From: Clostridium_AI sp964409685
GTDB taxonomy: Bacteria; Bacillota; Clostridia; Lachnospirales; Lachnospiraceae
Length of the DNA stretch: 64,000 nt
Direction: 5' to 3'
NCBI GenBank assembly: GCA_964409685.1
Contig: CAYPEJ010000001.1
Coordinates: forward strand, 248,001 to 312,000
This document shows positions 62,886 to 64,000 of the stretch, piece after piece. The position numbers were made by a program, and so were the translations under genes. Within the stretch, counting starts at the first letter, position 1. The number at the start of each line of letters is the position of its first letter. The notes beneath the pieces were generated by a model, which had not been told where the DNA came from, ran no database searches, and saw only the letters and a list, made by a program, of their open reading frames with translations.

Positions 62886-62971
62886 TTTTATAATAGCCTT
62901 TGATACAATAATGGGAGTATGCAATGTAAGAAAACTTGATGAAAAAATAAATAGAGAAAGGCTTGGTAAAC

Positions 62972-63643
62972 ATGACTAAGTTAATTTTATTTCCATATGC
63001 AGGTTCGTTGGGAATTGGATATAATCAATGGATGAAACAATTAAGAACTAAATTTGAAGTGCACCGTATTACTTATACGGAGCTAAAAGAAGGAATTAGA
63101 AACTATAATTGTACAAGCTGGGAGGAATTAATCTCATTAACTTATGAAAAGATACTTCCTATCATGAAAGAAGGAGACTATATATTTTTTGGGCATAGTA
63201 TGGGTGGACGTGTCGAATATGAAATGTATAAGAAAGCTGTCGAAAACAATTTACCGTTACCTAAGCAAATGATTGTTTCTGGATGTAGGGTATTAAGTGT
63301 GCCAGTCAAAGATCCTAGATTACAGACAGAACAAGAATTTCGTGATGAGTATATTGAATTGGGTGGTCTTAGTGATGAAGTTCTTGCATGTAAAGAATTA
63401 GCAGAGTTAGCATTTGAGGATTTAAAAAAAGATGCAATCTTGTTAAGTGAATTTCGATTTAGTCCAATCAAAGTGGACGTTCCAGTGGTTATCTTAAATG
63501 GGTCTAAGGATAAACGCTCGACAAAAGAAGAATGGGAAGAACTATTTCGTTGTCCAGTGGATTGGAAACTATATGAAGGAAAGCATTTCTTTATTTATGA
63601 TCATCAAGATGAAATATTGGAGCAATTAATGGCTTTGGCATAA
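62972..63643 (+). CDS. Type II thioesterase (GrsT-like)
   Basis: 223 residues, alpha/beta hydrolase: FPYAGSLG at the N-terminus, nucleophile elbow GHSMGGR, Asp in NGSKDKR and His in GKHFFIYDH. Such enzymes remove wrong acyl groups from carrier proteins of non-ribosomal peptide or polyketide synthases. No synthase is visible in this window; it may lie beyond the edge or the enzyme may serve another acyl carrier. ATG 62972 is preferred to TTG 62963. Confidence 0.88.
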   Translation: MTKLILFPYAGSLGIGYNQWMKQLRTKFEVHRITYTELKEGIRNYNCTSWEELISLTYEKILPIMKEGDYIFFGHSMGGRVEYEMYKKAVENNLPLPKQMIVSGCRVLSVPVKDPRLQTEQEFRDEYIELGGLSDEVLACKELAELAFEDLKKDAILLSEFRFSPIKVDVPVVILNGSKDKRSTKEEWEELFRCPVDWKLYEGKHFFIYDHQDEILEQLMALA

Positions 63644-63668
63644 ATGTATATAGAAATAGGAGAGCAAT

Positions 63669-64000
63669 ATGATTCGTGATACTTTTGACGCAATCGTTAA
63701 TAATATAAATGTTCGTCAGAATTTGAGTTTATTAAAACAAGAATTAAAGGATGGCAATAATAAGCATGCATTACTTTTTTATATTGGGAATCAGTATAAT
63801 AATATGTTTCTAAATCTCTTAGAACATGATGATGCAAAAACAAGAAAAAATACGGCCTCAGTATTAGGAGAGTTAGGAAAACAAGAATTTCTTGCACCAC
63901 TATATCATGCGTATTTGAGAGAAACAAAGTTATTTGTAAAGAGTGCATATTTAAATGCAATTAAAGAATTAGATTATCGTAGTCTGATGCCTGATTTGAA
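63669..64000 (+). CDS. HEAT-repeat protein, 3' end outside window
   Basis: At least 110 residues are visible, continuing past the right edge. The sequence has HEAT-like helical repeats (LLEHDDAKTRKNTASVLGELGKQEFLAPLYHAY; TKLFVKSAYLNAI). I recall Lachnospiraceae proteins of this start that carry an RNA methyltransferase domain further on, but that part is not in view. TAGGAGAGC precedes ATG 63669; it lies 25 bases after the thioesterase gene. Confidence 0.75.
   Translation, partial: MIRDTFDAIVNNINVRQNLSLLKQELKDGNNKHALLFYIGNQYNNMFLNLLEHDDAKTRKNTASVLGELGKQEFLAPLYHAYLRETKLFVKSAYLNAIKELDYRSLMPDL

Noticed and set aside
1..64000. tRNA, rRNA or insertion sequences
   Set aside because: I looked through the gaps between genes and saw no cloverleaf-like sequence, rRNA segment or transposase.

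Overview
The window looks like chromosomal DNA from a low-GC, spore-forming, anaerobic Firmicute, most likely a member of the Lachnospiraceae (Clostridium cluster XIVa type). The signs are AT-rich coding sequence with strong GGAGG ribosome sites and some TTG/GTG starts, the order relA - metallo-hydrolase - hemZ - hisS, LL-diaminopimelate aminotransferase, a PdaB-like deacetylase, a chorion-class high-cysteine protein, a clostridial-type short ThiC and an ANTAR regulator behind glutamine synthetase. No species is claimed. I see no rRNA, tRNA, CRISPR array or transposase.

Layout. 1-6.4 kb: the 3' part of a huge secreted alpha-glucan hydrolase and a carboxylesterase. 6.5-9.1 kb (minus): a self-regulated Zn/Cd/Pb export operon (ArsR sensor, HMA chaperone, P1B ATPase). 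9.2-13.8 kb: GH31 glucosidase, FRG-domain protein, small protein, DUF1015 protein. 14-20.8 kb: stringent-response and housekeeping cluster (relA, MBL hydrolase, hemZ, HD-GYP, hisS). 20.9-23.1 kb: a promoter-terminator small RNA followed by an AAA ATPase and a PD-(D/E)XK-like protein. 23-26.2 kb: a secreted NlpC/P60-like protein, then a preQ1-I riboswitch controlling a QueL-like radical SAM enzyme and a YhhQ transporter (queuine salvage). 26.3-34.3 kb: udk, small proteins, deacetylase, DbpA-like helicase, cyclophilin lipoprotein, and a second ATPase pair, this time with a TOPRIM protein (split-OLD/PARIS-like). 34.4-43.9 kb: lipoprotein, HAD phosphatase, glnA-ANTAR, dapL, a DUF3990-like pair, lytic transglycosylase, two minus-strand small proteins, trpS.

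44.0-45.9 kb is the most striking stretch. A ~446-bp unit is repeated four times, plus a fifth stub. Each unit encodes the same 33-residue membrane peptide from its own promoter. It also carries a convergent antisense promoter (TTGACA, 17 bp, TATCAT or TATTAT), a shared hairpin ending in T7 on the antisense strand, direct repeats at both ends, a 5'-3' complementary pair and an anti-Shine-Dalgarno element. This is the organisation of an Fst/par-like type I toxin-antitoxin locus, amplified in tandem.

45.9-50.4 kb (minus): biotin regulon birA-bioY-bioB-bioD-bioA, with a BirA operator overlapping the promoter and a visibly higher GC content than its neighbours. 50.6-54.9 kb (minus): polyamine ABC operon with an XRE-cupin regulator. 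55.1-64 kb: aroC, small spore-type proteins, a beta-lactamase-fold hydrolase, a YaiI-family protein, a TPP-riboswitch-controlled thiC, a methyltransferase, an intracellular subtilase, a type II thioesterase and the start of a HEAT-repeat protein.

All calls come from reading the sequence and from family knowledge. No database search or folding program was run.
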